Positions 14,608 to 14,610 of a DNA stretch of 14,610 bases are shown one piece after another (the stretch's first letter is position 1; the number at the start of each line of letters is the position of its first letter). The position numbers and the translations under genes are program-made. The notes under the pieces were generated by a model, which was not told the DNA's origin, did no database searches, and worked only from the letters and a program-made list of their open reading frames with translations. This DNA comes from Firm-04 sp964392175. Lineage in GTDB: Bacteria > Bacillota > Clostridia > Oscillospirales > Ruminococcaceae. The DNA is taken from NCBI GenBank assembly GCA_964392175.1, contig CAYMOJ010000039.1, forward strand, positions 1 to 14,610, given 5' to 3'.

Positions 14608-14610
14608 CTG

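Noticed and set aside
1..14610. Terminal inverted repeats interpreted as ends of a linear phage or plasmid genome
   Set aside because: The content is mostly chromosomal genes, no replication or terminal-protein gene is present, and similarity stops sharply at inner borders as expected for flanking mobile-element copies.
1..14610. CRISPR array, rRNA, integrase or transposase genes
   Set aside because: No regularly spaced direct repeats, rRNA-like segments, tyrosine/serine recombinase motifs or DDE transposase motifs were found on either strand.

Overview
The window reads as a chromosomal segment of a low-to-moderate GC Gram-positive anaerobe, most likely a Bacillota/Clostridia member of the Ruminococcus/Oscillospiraceae type. 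Evidence: AAGGAG-type ribosome binding sites before almost every gene, a MazF close to Bacillus EndoA/NdoA, a Thr-rich linker in a surface protein, and SERCA-like calcium pump motifs. This placement is inference; there is no rRNA or other phylogenetic marker gene.

Left part (1-3787, minus strand): a compact three-gene operon with its own promoter (-35/-10 at 3782-3787/3759-3764) and terminator (63-90). It encodes a membrane-bound O-acyltransferase (MBOAT/AlgI-like), a membrane-anchored DHHW/AlgX-like SGNH-fold protein and a small acyl carrier protein. Together they resemble a machine for O-acylation of an extracytoplasmic polymer.

Middle (3950-6953): a SERCA/PacL-type calcium P-type ATPase on the plus strand. 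It converges on, and overlaps by 80 bp, a MazF/EndoA endoribonuclease gene on the minus strand that has no antitoxin gene beside it. A 354-bp divergent intergenic region (6954-7307) then holds a promoter-like sequence and a cluster of short palindromes.

Right part (7308-14511, plus strand): a tightly packed phage-derived cluster of small terminase, large terminase, HK97-type portal, HK97-fold major capsid protein, a probable prohead protease with a Cys/His cluster, three small connector/tail-like proteins, a probable tail hub (gpD/XkdQ-like), and a strong intrinsic terminator. No integrase, repressor, replication, lysis, tape-measure, sheath or fibre gene is visible. The packaging and head module is intact and the tail module strikingly small. 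It could be a decayed prophage, a gene-transfer-agent-like domesticated cluster, or part of a split locus. Between capsid and protease genes lies a near-perfect 94-nt four-way-junction (cloverleaf) inverted-repeat element.

Both window ends carry the same 52-bp sequence in inverted orientation (one mismatch). This looks like the end of a dispersed mobile element that bounds the segment on each side.
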